From Bacillota bacterium (GTDB taxonomy: Bacteria > Bacillota > Clostridia > Oscillospirales > Oscillospiraceae), in NCBI GenBank assembly GCA_017861415.1, contig JAGFXS010000053.1, positions 1 through 8,601 of the forward strand: a stretch of DNA of 8,601 bases. The letters run 5' to 3'. Under the pieces are notes generated by a model. That model ran no database searches, was not told the DNA's origin, and worked only from the letters and a program-made list of their open reading frames with translations. Shown in pieces: positions 1 to 6,481 of this stretch (its first letter is position 1; every line of letters begins with the position of its first letter). The position numbers were made by a program, and so were the translations under genes.

Positions 1-480
1 CTCAGGGAAGGAGAAATACTTGGAGAGGACGCCCATGAGCACTAGATTTACAGCCTTGGAGGAGCCGGCTTCGCTAGCCAGAGCCAGGCCGTCCACCGTG
101 TCCACCTGGAAGCCTCTGTTTTGCATCATGCCGATAAGGTCTTCCGGGTATTTGGCCTGCCCGGTGAGGACGGGCATGGGAGGAATCTCCTGGGTGCTGA
201 CGATGATTCGTCCATCGGGTTTTAAACATTCCACCCATCGGGCGGCCTCCAGTTTTTCAAAGGAGACGATGAAGTCCGCCTCGCCACGAGTAATCACCGG
301 AGAGTAGACCTTGTCCCCGAACTTGACATAGGTAACCACGTTGCCGCCCCGCTGGCTCATTCCGTGCACCTCTGAGACCTTAACGTCCAGTCCCTGATTC
401 ATCAGCAGGCGGCCTAAAAGCTTGCTGGCTAGGAGAGAACCCTGACCACCCACGCCAACAATCATAACATTGGTAGACAT
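1..480 (-). CDS. iorB: Indolepyruvate:ferredoxin oxidoreductase, beta subunit (partial, C-terminus beyond window)
   Basis: This is the small subunit of indolepyruvate oxidoreductase, which with IorA oxidatively decarboxylates aryl-pyruvates (from Trp, Phe, Tyr) to aryl-acetyl-CoA and reduces ferredoxin in the cytoplasm. The first 160 codons are present, with no stop before the window edge; family members are usually about 190-200 residues, so roughly 30-40 residues are missing. Visible signatures are the glycine-rich start GVGGQGSLLAS (residues 9-19), typical of pyruvate/2-oxoacid oxidoreductase gamma-type domains, and SEVHGMSQRGG (residues 36-46), which is characteristic of IorB. The ATG (478-480) shares one base with the iorA stop (TGATG on the minus strand), so the two are co-transcribed and probably translationally coupled. 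The function is known from the family; the sequence agrees with it throughout the visible part. Confidence 0.93.
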   Translation of the reverse strand, partial: MSTNVMIVGVGGQGSLLASKLLGRLLMNQGLDVKVSEVHGMSQRGGNVVTYVKFGDKVYSPVITRGEADFIVSFEKLEAARWVECLKPDGRIIVSTQEIPPMPVLTGQAKYPEDLIGMMQNRGFQVDTVDGLALASEAGSSKAVNLVLMGVLSKYFSFPE

Positions 481-2219
481 CAGACGCCCTCCTTTCTGCC
501 CATGGCATTAAAGCGGCAGAGCTGGATACAGACATCGCAGCCCACGCACTGGGTGGGGTCGATGGTAGCCTTTTTATTACTGAAGGCAATGGCTGGGCAG
601 CCAATCTTCATACAGGCGCGGCAGCCGGTACAAACCTCGTGATCCACCACAAGGGGCGATGCGGTTTTTACATGCTTTAAAAGGACGCAGGGGCGGCGGG
701 TGATGATAACCGAGGGCTCTGGCGCGGCCAGCTCTTCCTTGAGGGCAGCATCACAGAGGGCCAGATCGTTGGGGTCGATGACCCGCACCCGGCGGATGCC
801 CATGGCCCGGCAGAGAGATTCCAAATCAATCCTGCCGGCGGGGTCACCCTTGATGTTGTAGCCGGTGGTAGGGTTCTGCTGATGGCCAGTCATGCCTGTG
901 GTGGAGTTGTCCAGGATAATCACCGTAGAGTTGCTCTGGTTATAGGCGATGTTGGCCAGACCTGTCATGCCGGAGTGCATGAAGGTGGAGTCCCCCAGAA
1001 CGGCCACAGTATTGCCCTCGGCCTCGGCACCCAAAGCCTTGTTAAAGCCATGGGCAGAGCTGATAGAGGCACCCATGCAAACGCAGGCCTCGATGGCGTA
1101 AAGGGGGGCGATGGCAGCTAGGGTATAGCAGCCGATATCACCCATCACCCGGCACTTGTTATTGGAAAGGGCGTAGAAAATACCTCTGTGGGGGCAACCT
1201 GGGCACATGACGGGGGGACGGCCTGGGATAGCCACATCCAACGGGGTACCGTGGGGCACAGGCTGCCCCAGCTTCTCTGCCAGGATAAACTGGGAGAGCT
1301 CGTCCACCATGGGGATGGCGTCCTTTCCCATGACCTCTAGGCCCAAGTTTCGACAATGTGTTTCAATAATGGGATCCAACTCCTCCACCACAATGAGCCG
1401 GTCAACCTTGGCGGCAAAATCCAGGATCAATTGACGAGGGAGGGGATTGGCAAGTCCCAGCTTTAAAACAGAGGCGCTCTCGCCAAAAACCTCCCGTACA
1501 TATTGGTAGGAGGTGGAGGCGGTGATGATGCCCACAGAGGTGTTCCCCAGTTCCACCCGGTTTAAGGGCGTTTTTTCGGCGTAAGCGGTGAGGGCCTCGG
1601 TTCTTGCCTCCACGATGGGATGACGGAGCTTGGCGTAGCCGGGCATCATGACATATTTTTCTATATTCTTTATGTATGGTTTAACGGGGACATCCTCTCT
1701 GGTACCCGTCTCCACGATACTCTGAGAATGCGAGACGCGAGTGCACATTTTCAGCAGCACAGGCGTATCAAACTCCTCGGAGAGAGAAAAGGCCAGCTTG
1801 GTAAATTCATAAGCCTCGGCAGAGTCCGCCGGTTCCAGCATAGGAACTTTGGCCCCGATGGCGTAGTGGCGGGAGTCCTGCTCGTTCTGAGAGGAGTGCA
1901 TGCCGGCGTCATCTGCCACGCAAATCACCATACCACCGTTCACACCGGTATAGGAAACGGTAAACAGCGGATCTGCCGCCACATTAAGGCCCACGTGCTT
2001 CATTCCGCAGGCACTGCGCTTGCCGGCCAAAGCGGCGCCAAAGGCGACCTCCATAGCCACTTTCTCATTGGGGGCCCACTCACAGTAGATTTCATCGTAT
2101 CGTGCGGCTTCCTCGGTAATTTCCGTGCTAGGTGTGCCGGGGTAGCTGGAAATCAGAGCACAGCCGGCTTCGTACAGGCCGCGGGCCACGGCTGCGTTGC
2201 CCAACATAAGCTGTTTCAT
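480..2219 (-). CDS. iorA: Indolepyruvate:ferredoxin oxidoreductase, alpha subunit
   Basis: This is the large subunit of indolepyruvate oxidoreductase, binding thiamine diphosphate and two [4Fe-4S] clusters. It is 579 residues, normal for IorA. The N-terminal pyrimidine-binding domain opens with MLGNAAVARGLYEAG and SSYPGTPSTEI (about residues 5-34). The C-terminal TPP domain has MCPGCPHRG (338-346) and the GDS...DN motif (G409-S411, D437-N438, followed by STTGMTG). A ferredoxin-like tail carries cysteines 530, 533, 536, 541 (CX2CX2CX4C) and 558, 561, 564, 568 (CX2CX2CX3C). The start is fixed by an AAGGA ribosome binding site (2229-2233) nine bases upstream. It is the first gene of an iorAB unit transcribed away from spo0A. 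Its job is probably aromatic amino-acid fermentation; a related aryl-pyruvate substrate preference cannot be read from sequence. Confidence 0.96.
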   Translation of the reverse strand: MKQLMLGNAAVARGLYEAGCALISSYPGTPSTEITEEAARYDEIYCEWAPNEKVAMEVAFGAALAGKRSACGMKHVGLNVAADPLFTVSYTGVNGGMVICVADDAGMHSSQNEQDSRHYAIGAKVPMLEPADSAEAYEFTKLAFSLSEEFDTPVLLKMCTRVSHSQSIVETGTREDVPVKPYIKNIEKYVMMPGYAKLRHPIVEARTEALTAYAEKTPLNRVELGNTSVGIITASTSYQYVREVFGESASVLKLGLANPLPRQLILDFAAKVDRLIVVEELDPIIETHCRNLGLEVMGKDAIPMVDELSQFILAEKLGQPVPHGTPLDVAIPGRPPVMCPGCPHRGIFYALSNNKCRVMGDIGCYTLAAIAPLYAIEACVCMGASISSAHGFNKALGAEAEGNTVAVLGDSTFMHSGMTGLANIAYNQSNSTVIILDNSTTGMTGHQQNPTTGYNIKGDPAGRIDLESLCRAMGIRRVRVIDPNDLALCDAALKEELAAPEPSVIITRRPCVLLKHVKTASPLVVDHEVCTGCRACMKIGCPAIAFSNKKATIDPTQCVGCDVCIQLCRFNAMGRKEGV

Positions 2220-2291
2220 CGTCCATCATCCTTTATCTGGGGAATACTTGAGAAGGCCGTTTTGTAGAATCGGCAATCCCCTAACCTTTCT

Positions 2292-2320
2292 AGCATAACA
2301 TTCAGAAAGAAAATCGTAAA
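2292..2320 (-). promoter_or_regulatory. Candidate sigma-A promoter of iorAB (extended -10)
   Basis: On the minus strand, TTTACG (2315-2320) and TATGCT (2292-2297) are separated by 17 bases, and TGT precedes the -10 as an extended TGn element. The predicted start is near 2285, leaving a leader of about 65 bases before the iorA ATG. Seen by eye only; no transcript data. Confidence 0.55.
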
Positions 2321-2385
2321 TAGAAAATTGCAGAAATGACATCCAGACTAGATGTTCTTGCAAATTATACGAAATCACTGGCATT

Positions 2386-2406
2386 TTCGACAAGAATATT
2401 GACAAA
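2386..2406 (-). promoter_or_regulatory. Two tandem Spo0A-box-like sites
   Basis: Read on the minus strand, 2386-2394 is CTTGTCGAA, containing the full 0A-box core TGTCGAA, and 2398-2406 is TTTGTCAAT, matching eight of nine positions of TTTGTCRAA. The two sites lie in the same orientation 12 bases apart, about one helical turn, as in known tandem Spo0A sites. They sit just upstream of the -35 region of the distal spo0A promoter candidate, a position suited to activation. The function is inferred from the motif and from the downstream gene being spo0A. Confidence 0.5.
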
Positions 2407-2411
2407 AATAC

Positions 2412-2440
2412 TTTTATTTTCAAAAAGTATGTGATATGAT
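2412..2440 (+). promoter_or_regulatory. Candidate distal spo0A promoter (extended -10)
   Basis: TGATATGAT (2432-2440) is a TGn-extended -10. The matching -35 position, TTTTAT (2412-2417), is weak, with a 17-base spacer. The predicted start is near 2447, giving a leader of about 185 bases. Spo0A-box-like sites flank it on both sides. Confidence 0.4.
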
Positions 2441-2454
2441 ACGGAAAACCGACT

Positions 2455-2463
2455 CTGGTCGAA
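2455..2463 (+). promoter_or_regulatory. Possible third Spo0A box
   Basis: CTGGTCGAA matches seven of nine positions of the TTTGTCRAA consensus. It falls just downstream of the predicted distal start, where binding would block that promoter, and about 50 bases upstream of the proximal -35. Weaker than the upstream pair. Confidence 0.3.
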
Positions 2464-2512
2464 ACTGGGAAATTTTTGAAGAACGGTTTTTCCAAATATT
2501 CCTAAATCGAAC

Positions 2513-2541
2513 TTGTTTTTCCTGTCCGATTGTGGTAAATT
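2513..2541 (+). promoter_or_regulatory. Candidate proximal spo0A promoter
   Basis: TTGTTT (2513-2518) and TAAATT (2536-2541) are 17 bases apart, with TGG before the -10 as an extended element. The predicted start is near 2548, about 85 bases before the spo0A ATG. A vegetative-type promoter is the simplest reading; I could not find a clear sigma-H promoter. Confidence 0.45.
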
Positions 2542-2583
2542 ATGGTTAAGCTATTCAGATGGGATAGTAAAAGAACGTAAAAT

Positions 2584-2611
2584 AGCAGGTGACGCAGAAA
2601 CACTGCTTTTT
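2584..2611 (+). other. Small terminator-like hairpin in the spo0A leader
   Basis: AGCAG (2584-2588) can pair with CTGCT (2603-2607), extended by a TG/CA pair across one bulged G, and five T residues follow (2607-2611). It lies directly ahead of the spo0A ribosome binding site. The stem is short, so this may be chance. Confidence 0.2.
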
Positions 2612-2631
2612 GGAAGAGAGGGATGTAGTCA

Positions 2632-3402
2632 ATGGAAAACAGGAAAAGGATCTTAGTCGGAGATGCAAGCGAGGAATTTCGGGGGATTTTAGCGGAGGCC
2701 CTTCGAGCGGAGGAAGATTTTGAGGTGGTCGCCCAGGTGGGAGATGGACAGGAACTGGTACGCATGGCTGCGGAACTGGCCCCCGATGTCATTGTGATGG
2801 ATCTGGTACTGGGGCGCATGGATGGTATGGATGTGTTGGATGCCCTGCCCAAAGGTACTTACAGCACACTGATTCTGTCCAACTTCGCAAGAGGCTGTGT
2901 GGCAGATCAGGTAGCTGCCAGAGGGGGCAGCTATTACATGATGAAGCCCTGCCGACTAAGTTCCGTGATTGAGCGGGTTCGGCTATTGGCCAACCAGAGC
3001 TGGAAGGAAGATGTGATTCCTGTGGTGACCAATCCTTCTCCGGTTCGTCAGAATTTGGAGACCCAAGTTACCGGCATTATTCACGAGATTGGCGTGCCGG
3101 CCCATATTAAGGGCTATCAATACCTCCGGGAGTCTATTATTATGACGGTGGAAGACATGGATGTAATCAATGCCGTCACCAAGATCCTCTACCCCGAGGT
3201 GGCCAAGAAGTTTGGCACCACCGCCTCAAGGGTGGAACGGGCCATCCGCCATGCTATCGAGGTAGCCTGGGACCGGGGCGATTTGGAGACCTTGCAAAAG
3301 TACTTCGGCTATACCGTTTCCAATTCCAAAGGCAAACCCACCAATTCTGAGTTTATCGCCATGATCGCAGACCGGCTGGTGCTCCAGCGCAAGCAGGGCT
3401 GA
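2632..3402 (+). CDS. spo0A: Sporulation master response regulator Spo0A
   Basis: Spo0A is the phosphorylated transcription factor that commits endospore-formers to sporulation by binding 0A boxes. It is 256 residues, close to the usual 260-270. The receiver domain (about 5-118) has the phosphoacceptor D57 in VIVMDL, the switch serine S83 and K105-P106. The linker is about 121-142. The effector domain is nearly invariant: [13 protein letters not shown] (150-162), [18 protein letters not shown] (196-213) with the recognition helix, and FGYTVS and [10 protein letters not shown] near the end. The ATG follows a GAGGGA site (2618-2623) by eight bases. The receiver is less typical: the usual DD acidic pair reads D11-A12, and the residues after D57 read LVLG rather than IIMP. 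The gene stands alone, with no spoIVB upstream. Autoregulation is suggested by 0A-like boxes in the upstream region. Confidence 0.98.
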   Translation: MENRKRILVGDASEEFRGILAEALRAEEDFEVVAQVGDGQELVRMAAELAPDVIVMDLVLGRMDGMDVLDALPKGTYSTLILSNFARGCVADQVAARGGSYYMMKPCRLSSVIERVRLLANQSWKEDVIPVVTNPSPVRQNLETQVTGIIHEIGVPAHIKGYQYLRESIIMTVEDMDVINAVTKILYPEVAKKFGTTASRVERAIRHAIEVAWDRGDLETLQKYFGYTVSNSKGKPTNSEFIAMIADRLVLQRKQG

Positions 3403-3415
3403 GACAATATAAATT

Positions 3416-3470
3416 TAAAGCCTTCTTATTTATTGGTGCCTAAAGCGTCAATAAATAAGAAGGCTTTATT
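3416..3470 (+). terminator. Long hairpin terminator after spo0A
   Basis: A perfect 20-bp inverted repeat (3416-3435 with 3449-3468) encloses a 13-base loop, starting 13 bases after the spo0A stop. The stem base is GC-bearing (AAGCC/GGCTT) and the upper part AT-rich. The T-run on the exit side is short and interrupted (TTTATT), so termination strength is uncertain. The next gene has its own promoter candidate, which fits a transcript end here. Confidence 0.75.
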
Positions 3471-3526
3471 CCGTTAATGCGAAGTGATAATATTTTGGCC
3501 AGCTTAAAATGTGGGACGAATGACCA

Positions 3527-3555
3527 TGGACTTTGATAGGTATCAACGGTATAAT
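3527..3555 (+). promoter_or_regulatory. Candidate promoter of the DUF512 gene
   Basis: TGGACT (3527-3532) and a perfect TATAAT (3550-3555) are 17 bases apart. The predicted start, about 3561-3562, falls on or just after the upstream in-frame ATG at 3561, so that ATG is unlikely to be translated and the TTG at 3621 becomes the likely start. Confidence 0.6.
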
Positions 3556-3606
3556 AAAAGATGATTTCGGGTGATACCTGTATAGAAGAAGTCGCAACGC
3601 CGGTCG

Positions 3607-3613
3607 AAAGGAA
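3607..3613 (+). promoter_or_regulatory. Ribosome binding site that sets a TTG start
   Basis: AAAGGAA lies eight bases before TTG 3621. No comparable site precedes the in-frame ATG at 3561. Confidence 0.65.
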
Positions 3614-3620
3614 CATAGCT

Positions 3621-5063
3621 TTGAAAAAACATGACCAACAAGGGCATTTGATTAAATGTGTACAGCCCGATTCCATTGCAGAGGAACTGGAGATTGAGCC
3701 GGGGGATCTGCTTCTGGCCATCAACCAGGAAGAAATCGAGGATGTGCTTGATTACGGATATCTGATTAAAGATGAATTTATTGAAGTGTTGATCCAAAAG
3801 CCAGACGGGGACGAGTGGCTTTTGGAGATCGAAAAAAACGAGGATGAGGATCTGGGGATTGAGTTTGAAAACAGCCTCATGAGTTGTTATCGCTCCTGTA
3901 GCAACAAATGTTTGTTCTGCTTCATCGATCAGATGCCGAAGGGCATGCGGGAGACGCTGTATTTTAAAGACGACGATGCCAGGCTGTCCTTTCTGCAAGG
4001 GAATTACATTACGCTCACCAATATGCGGGAAAAGGATATCCAGCGGATTATCCGGCTCCACCTTTCCCCCATCAATATCTCCGTGCAGTCTACCAATCCG
4101 GAGCTCCGCTGCAAAATGCTTAACAACCGTTTCGCGGGAGAAAAGCTGAAATATATGGACATGTTGTACCGGGCCGGCATTGAGATGAACGGACAAATCG
4201 TGTTGTGCAAGGGTGTCAATGACGGTGCAGAACTTGCCCGCTCCATAGACGACTTATCCGCCTACCTGCCTGTGCTTCGAAGCGTTTCGGTGGTGCCCGC
4301 GGGGATCACCAAGTACCGAGAGGGCCTGTTTCCGTTGGAGCTGTTTTGCCAGGAAGAGGCCGGAGCTGTCATCGATATGATCGAGAGTAGGCAGAATGCA
4401 TTTTATAAGCAGTATGGCATTCACTTTGTCCACGCCAGCGACGAATGGTATATTAACGCAGGGCGGGAGTTCCCGGAGGACGCCCGGTACGACGGATATG
4501 TTCAGCTTGAAAACGGCGTGGGGATGATGCGGCTGCTCTTAGATGAGTTTGACGAGGCGCTGGAGCAGATCAGGGAGGAGATCCGTGGACTGCGCCGGAG
4601 CGGTGAGCTGAAAAAAACTCTCACCATGGCAACTGGTACCCTTGCGTATCCTGTGATCAAAAATCTGGCTGACCGAATTATGGAGGTGTTCCCTGGGGTC
4701 TGCATCCATGTGGCCTGTATCCGCAACGACTTCTTTGGAGAGACCATCACCGTTTCGGGACTGATCACCGGGCAGGATCTAATCCGACAGCTGAAGGAGC
4801 GAGAGCAGCGGGGGGAACCATTGGGAGAAAGCCTGCACATACCCGCCAACATGCTCCGAACGGGCGAGCAAATCTTTCTAGATGACGTCACTGTCCAAGA
4901 AGTGGAGGCCTCTCTGGGCGTTAAGGTAGTTGTGGTGGAACCAGGGGGCAGCGCATTCATTGAGGCGGTGATTTCCGCGGATTACCGGACCAGCAGGAAC
5001 AACGAGAAGTTGGTTTATATTCAAGCCTTTGAGCAAGGAGAAGAATCCGGCCCTCGGTACTGA
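3621..5063 (+). CDS. DUF512 family radical-SAM protein with N-terminal PDZ-like domain
   Basis: This is a 480-residue cytoplasmic iron-sulfur protein of unknown reaction, widespread in Clostridia and related to a cyanobacterial FeS oxidoreductase family. From the TTG start, a PDZ-like segment (about 8-75) includes VQPDSIAEELEIEPGDLLLAI. A radical-SAM cluster motif CSNKCLFC follows, with C93, C97 and C100 (CX3CX2C), then FIDQMPKGMR, YFKDDDARLSF and GNYITLTN, all typical of the family. The remainder forms the DUF512 region, including QIVLCKGVNDG and a late GxITG-like stretch. An open frame extends 20 codons upstream to ATG 3561, but the promoter and ribosome binding site favour TTG 3621. In many Clostridia this gene lies next to der (EngA GTPase); here it is alone, with its own promoter and with no der nearby. 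The catalytic product cannot be inferred. Confidence 0.9.
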   Translation: MKKHDQQGHLIKCVQPDSIAEELEIEPGDLLLAINQEEIEDVLDYGYLIKDEFIEVLIQKPDGDEWLLEIEKNEDEDLGIEFENSLMSCYRSCSNKCLFCFIDQMPKGMRETLYFKDDDARLSFLQGNYITLTNMREKDIQRIIRLHLSPINISVQSTNPELRCKMLNNRFAGEKLKYMDMLYRAGIEMNGQIVLCKGVNDGAELARSIDDLSAYLPVLRSVSVVPAGITKYREGLFPLELFCQEEAGAVIDMIESRQNAFYKQYGIHFVHASDEWYINAGREFPEDARYDGYVQLENGVGMMRLLLDEFDEALEQIREEIRGLRRSGELKKTLTMATGTLAYPVIKNLADRIMEVFPGVCIHVACIRNDFFGETITVSGLITGQDLIRQLKEREQRGEPLGESLHIPANMLRTGEQIFLDDVTVQEVEASLGVKVVVVEPGGSAFIEAVISADYRTSRNNEKLVYIQAFEQGEESGPRY

Positions 5064-5072
5064 CACGCACCC

Positions 5073-5101
5073 TTGCTTTTTTGGCGGGAGTCTGCTATAC
5101 T
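5073..5101 (+). promoter_or_regulatory. Candidate promoter of the TSCPD gene (extended -10)
   Basis: TTGCTT (5073-5078) and TATACT (5096-5101) are exactly 17 bases apart, with TGC before the -10. It begins ten bases after the DUF512 stop. The predicted start near 5108 leaves a short leader of about 27 bases. Confidence 0.65.
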
Positions 5102-5119
5102 CGGAGCCTGAGATTCGGG

Positions 5120-5126
5120 AAGGGAG
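5120..5126 (+). promoter_or_regulatory. Ribosome binding site that sets the TSCPD start
   Basis: AAGGGAG is eight bases before ATG 5135. The in-frame ATG at 5081 lies inside the promoter and has no site, so the shorter protein is preferred. Confidence 0.7.
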
Positions 5127-5134
5127 CTGAGAGT

Positions 5135-5377
5135 ATGACGATTCGGTACCGCCCCAAGGGTGTCTGTTCCAGGGACATGACCATTGAGGTGGAGAAGGGT
5201 ATGATCCAATCCATCCACATTGACGGGGGCTGCAGCGGAAATCTACAGGGTCTCGCCCGGCTGGCGGAGGAGCGCCCCGTAGCGGAGGTGATTCCCTTGT
5301 TGGCGGGGATACGCTGCGGCTTGAAGAAGACCTCCTGTCCCGACCAATTGGCCAAGGCGCTGCAAAGTGCCCTATAA
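5135..5377 (+). CDS. TIGR03905 family small TSCPD-domain protein
   Basis: This is an 80-residue protein resembling the TIGR03905 family, whose TSCPD module is also found at the C-terminus of some ribonucleotide reductases. Visible marks are four cysteines at 11, 33, 61 and 68: KGVCSRDM, DGGCSGNLQGL, and CGLKKTSCPDQLAKAL. The cysteines could bind a metal or a cluster, but no function is established that I can name. The length matches the family's usual size of about 80. It has its own promoter and ribosome binding site and ends just before a hairpin, so it appears to be transcribed alone. There is no ribonucleotide reductase gene in the window. Confidence 0.88.
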   Translation: MTIRYRPKGVCSRDMTIEVEKGMIQSIHIDGGCSGNLQGLARLAEERPVAEVIPLLAGIRCGLKKTSCPDQLAKALQSAL

Positions 5378-5386
5378 CAGAGTAGA

Positions 5387-5433
5387 AACCCCTTCTGAGA
5401 GGATCAATTCCTCGCAGAAGGGGTTATTGTTTG
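5387..5433. terminator. Hairpin terminator between convergent genes
   Basis: AACCCCTTCTG (5387-5397) pairs with CAGAAGGGGTT (5415-5425), and an inner GAGGA/TCCTC stem (5399-5403 with 5409-5413) closes a five-base loop after one A/G mismatch. ATTGTTT follows on the plus side, while TTTCTA follows on the minus side. It lies between the TSCPD gene and the converging mreB-like gene, so it probably serves both directions. Confidence 0.85.
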
Positions 5434-5443
5434 TAATATTACA

Positions 5444-6466
5444 TCAAGTTCTGCCTGTTCGATTGTCAAAGGCAGAATCTAAGGCCTTTCCCAAACCGTA
5501 GACCACGGTGGTAGTGGGGGCCTCTGCCAGATGAACGGGCAGACCGCAGCTGGCGGCAATACGCCGGTCTAAGCCTCGGAGCAGAATACCGCCGCCGGTG
5601 AGCAAGATCCCCTCCTGGGCGATGTCCGAGATTAACTCCGGGGGCGTACGCTCCAGCACCTCAGAAATTCCCTCCAGAACCTGCTGGATGGGGGACTCTA
5701 GAGCCTCCGCCACCTCAGTAGATGTGATGATTAGGGTTTTGGGCAGGCCGGTTTCTAAATCCCGGCCGCGCGTTTCAATAGTCTCCTCCGGAGACAAGGG
5801 AATGGCGCAGCCGATGCTGCATTTGATCAGCTCCGCCGCGTGAACACCAAGGAGGATTTGGTGGCGGTTACGGATATACTTTACAATAGCTTCATCAAAC
5901 TGGTCTCCCGCCACCTTCAGAGAAGCAGCTGCCATGATCTGTCCCAGAGAGACCACGGCAATATCCGCGGTACCGCCTCCCACATCCACCACCATGTGAC
6001 CGTAAGGGCCGGTGATATCCACACCAGCGCCCAACAACGCAGCAAGAGGCTGCTCCAGCAGCCGTACCTGTCTGGCACCAGCCTGAAGCCCAGCATCAAT
6101 GACGGCCCGGGCCTCTACCTCGGTGCTGCCCGGGGGCAGACTCACCAGCAGCCGGGGACGAAATAGGCCGGTGGCATGGGCTTTCTGTAGAAAAGCCCGT
6201 AGCATCTCCACCGTTTTGTCATAGTCAGAGATTACACCCTGGCGCAAGGGCCTGAAGGCCGCCAAAGAACCAGGGGTCTGATTCAATAATGTTTTGGCCT
6301 CTTCGCCGGTCTTGAGTAGCTTGCGGCTGAGCTTGTCCACAGCCAGCAGGGCCGGCTCTGTCAAAACCAAGCCCCGGCCCTTTACATAGATCAGAATGGA
6401 GGAAGTACCCAGATCTATGCAAATATCCTTTCCAAAGCGCCAAAAGCGACCCAGGCTAATGCCCAT
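5444..6466 (-). CDS. MreB/Mbl family rod-shape actin homologue
   Basis: This bacterial actin polymerises under the membrane and directs elongation-type peptidoglycan synthesis. The preferred ATG (6464-6466) gives 340 residues, the usual MreB length. Actin-fold motifs appear in order: phosphate-1 DLGTSS (18-23), EQPLAALLGAG (138-148), phosphate-2 DVGGGTADIA (161-170), RGRDLETGLPK (233-243), ERTPPEL (272-278) and the adenosine motif LTGGGILLRGLD (289-300). It departs from standard MreB in places: EQP replaces the usual EEP, and GGGTAD replaces GGGTTE. An aromatic N-terminal stretch (GRFWRF) could help membrane contact. mreC and mreD are absent, so this may be an Mbl/MreBH-like paralogue; the sequence alone does not decide. 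It follows comFC by 98 bases and could be transcribed from its own promoter or by read-through. Confidence 0.9.
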   Translation of the reverse strand: MGISLGRFWRFGKDICIDLGTSSILIYVKGRGLVLTEPALLAVDKLSRKLLKTGEEAKTLLNQTPGSLAAFRPLRQGVISDYDKTVEMLRAFLQKAHATGLFRPRLLVSLPPGSTEVEARAVIDAGLQAGARQVRLLEQPLAALLGAGVDITGPYGHMVVDVGGGTADIAVVSLGQIMAAASLKVAGDQFDEAIVKYIRNRHQILLGVHAAELIKCSIGCAIPLSPEETIETRGRDLETGLPKTLIITSTEVAEALESPIQQVLEGISEVLERTPPELISDIAQEGILLTGGGILLRGLDRRIAASCGLPVHLAEAPTTTVVYGLGKALDSAFDNRTGRT

Positions 6467-6474
6467 ATGCAACA

Positions 6475-6481
6475 CCCTTTT
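6475..6481 (-). promoter_or_regulatory. Ribosome binding site that sets the mreB-like start
   Basis: AAAAGGG on the minus strand is eight bases ahead of ATG 6466. An in-frame GTG at 6473-6475 overlaps this site and so is unlikely to be the start. Confidence 0.65.

Larger units (their letters stand above)
2220..2631. other. Divergent iorA-spo0A regulatory region (412 bases without a gene)
   Basis: This AT-rich stretch separates two divergently read genes. It contains the candidate iorA promoter, two candidate spo0A promoters, three Spo0A-box-like heptamers and a small leader hairpin, each listed separately. I see no convincing small gene or riboswitch in it. Two overlapping short minus-strand frames here (2226-2495 and 2502-2852) have no family resemblance and no ribosome binding site worth naming. 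Confidence 0.7.

Noticed and set aside
1620..2267. 215-codon plus-strand frame inside iorA
   Set aside because: Antisense shadow of a certain gene, with histidine-rich, non-family-like translation.
2399..2440. TTGACA (2399-2404) as the -35 for TATGAT (2435-2440)
   Set aside because: The spacer would be 30 bases. The TTGACA is better explained as part of a Spo0A-box-like site.
3543..4196. 217-codon minus-strand frame inside the DUF512 gene
   Set aside because: Antisense shadow; the plus-strand frame carries the radical-SAM motif and its own promoter.
6464..6475. GTG start three codons upstream for the mreB-like gene
   Set aside because: The GTG overlaps the only good ribosome binding site, which is correctly spaced for the ATG at 6466.
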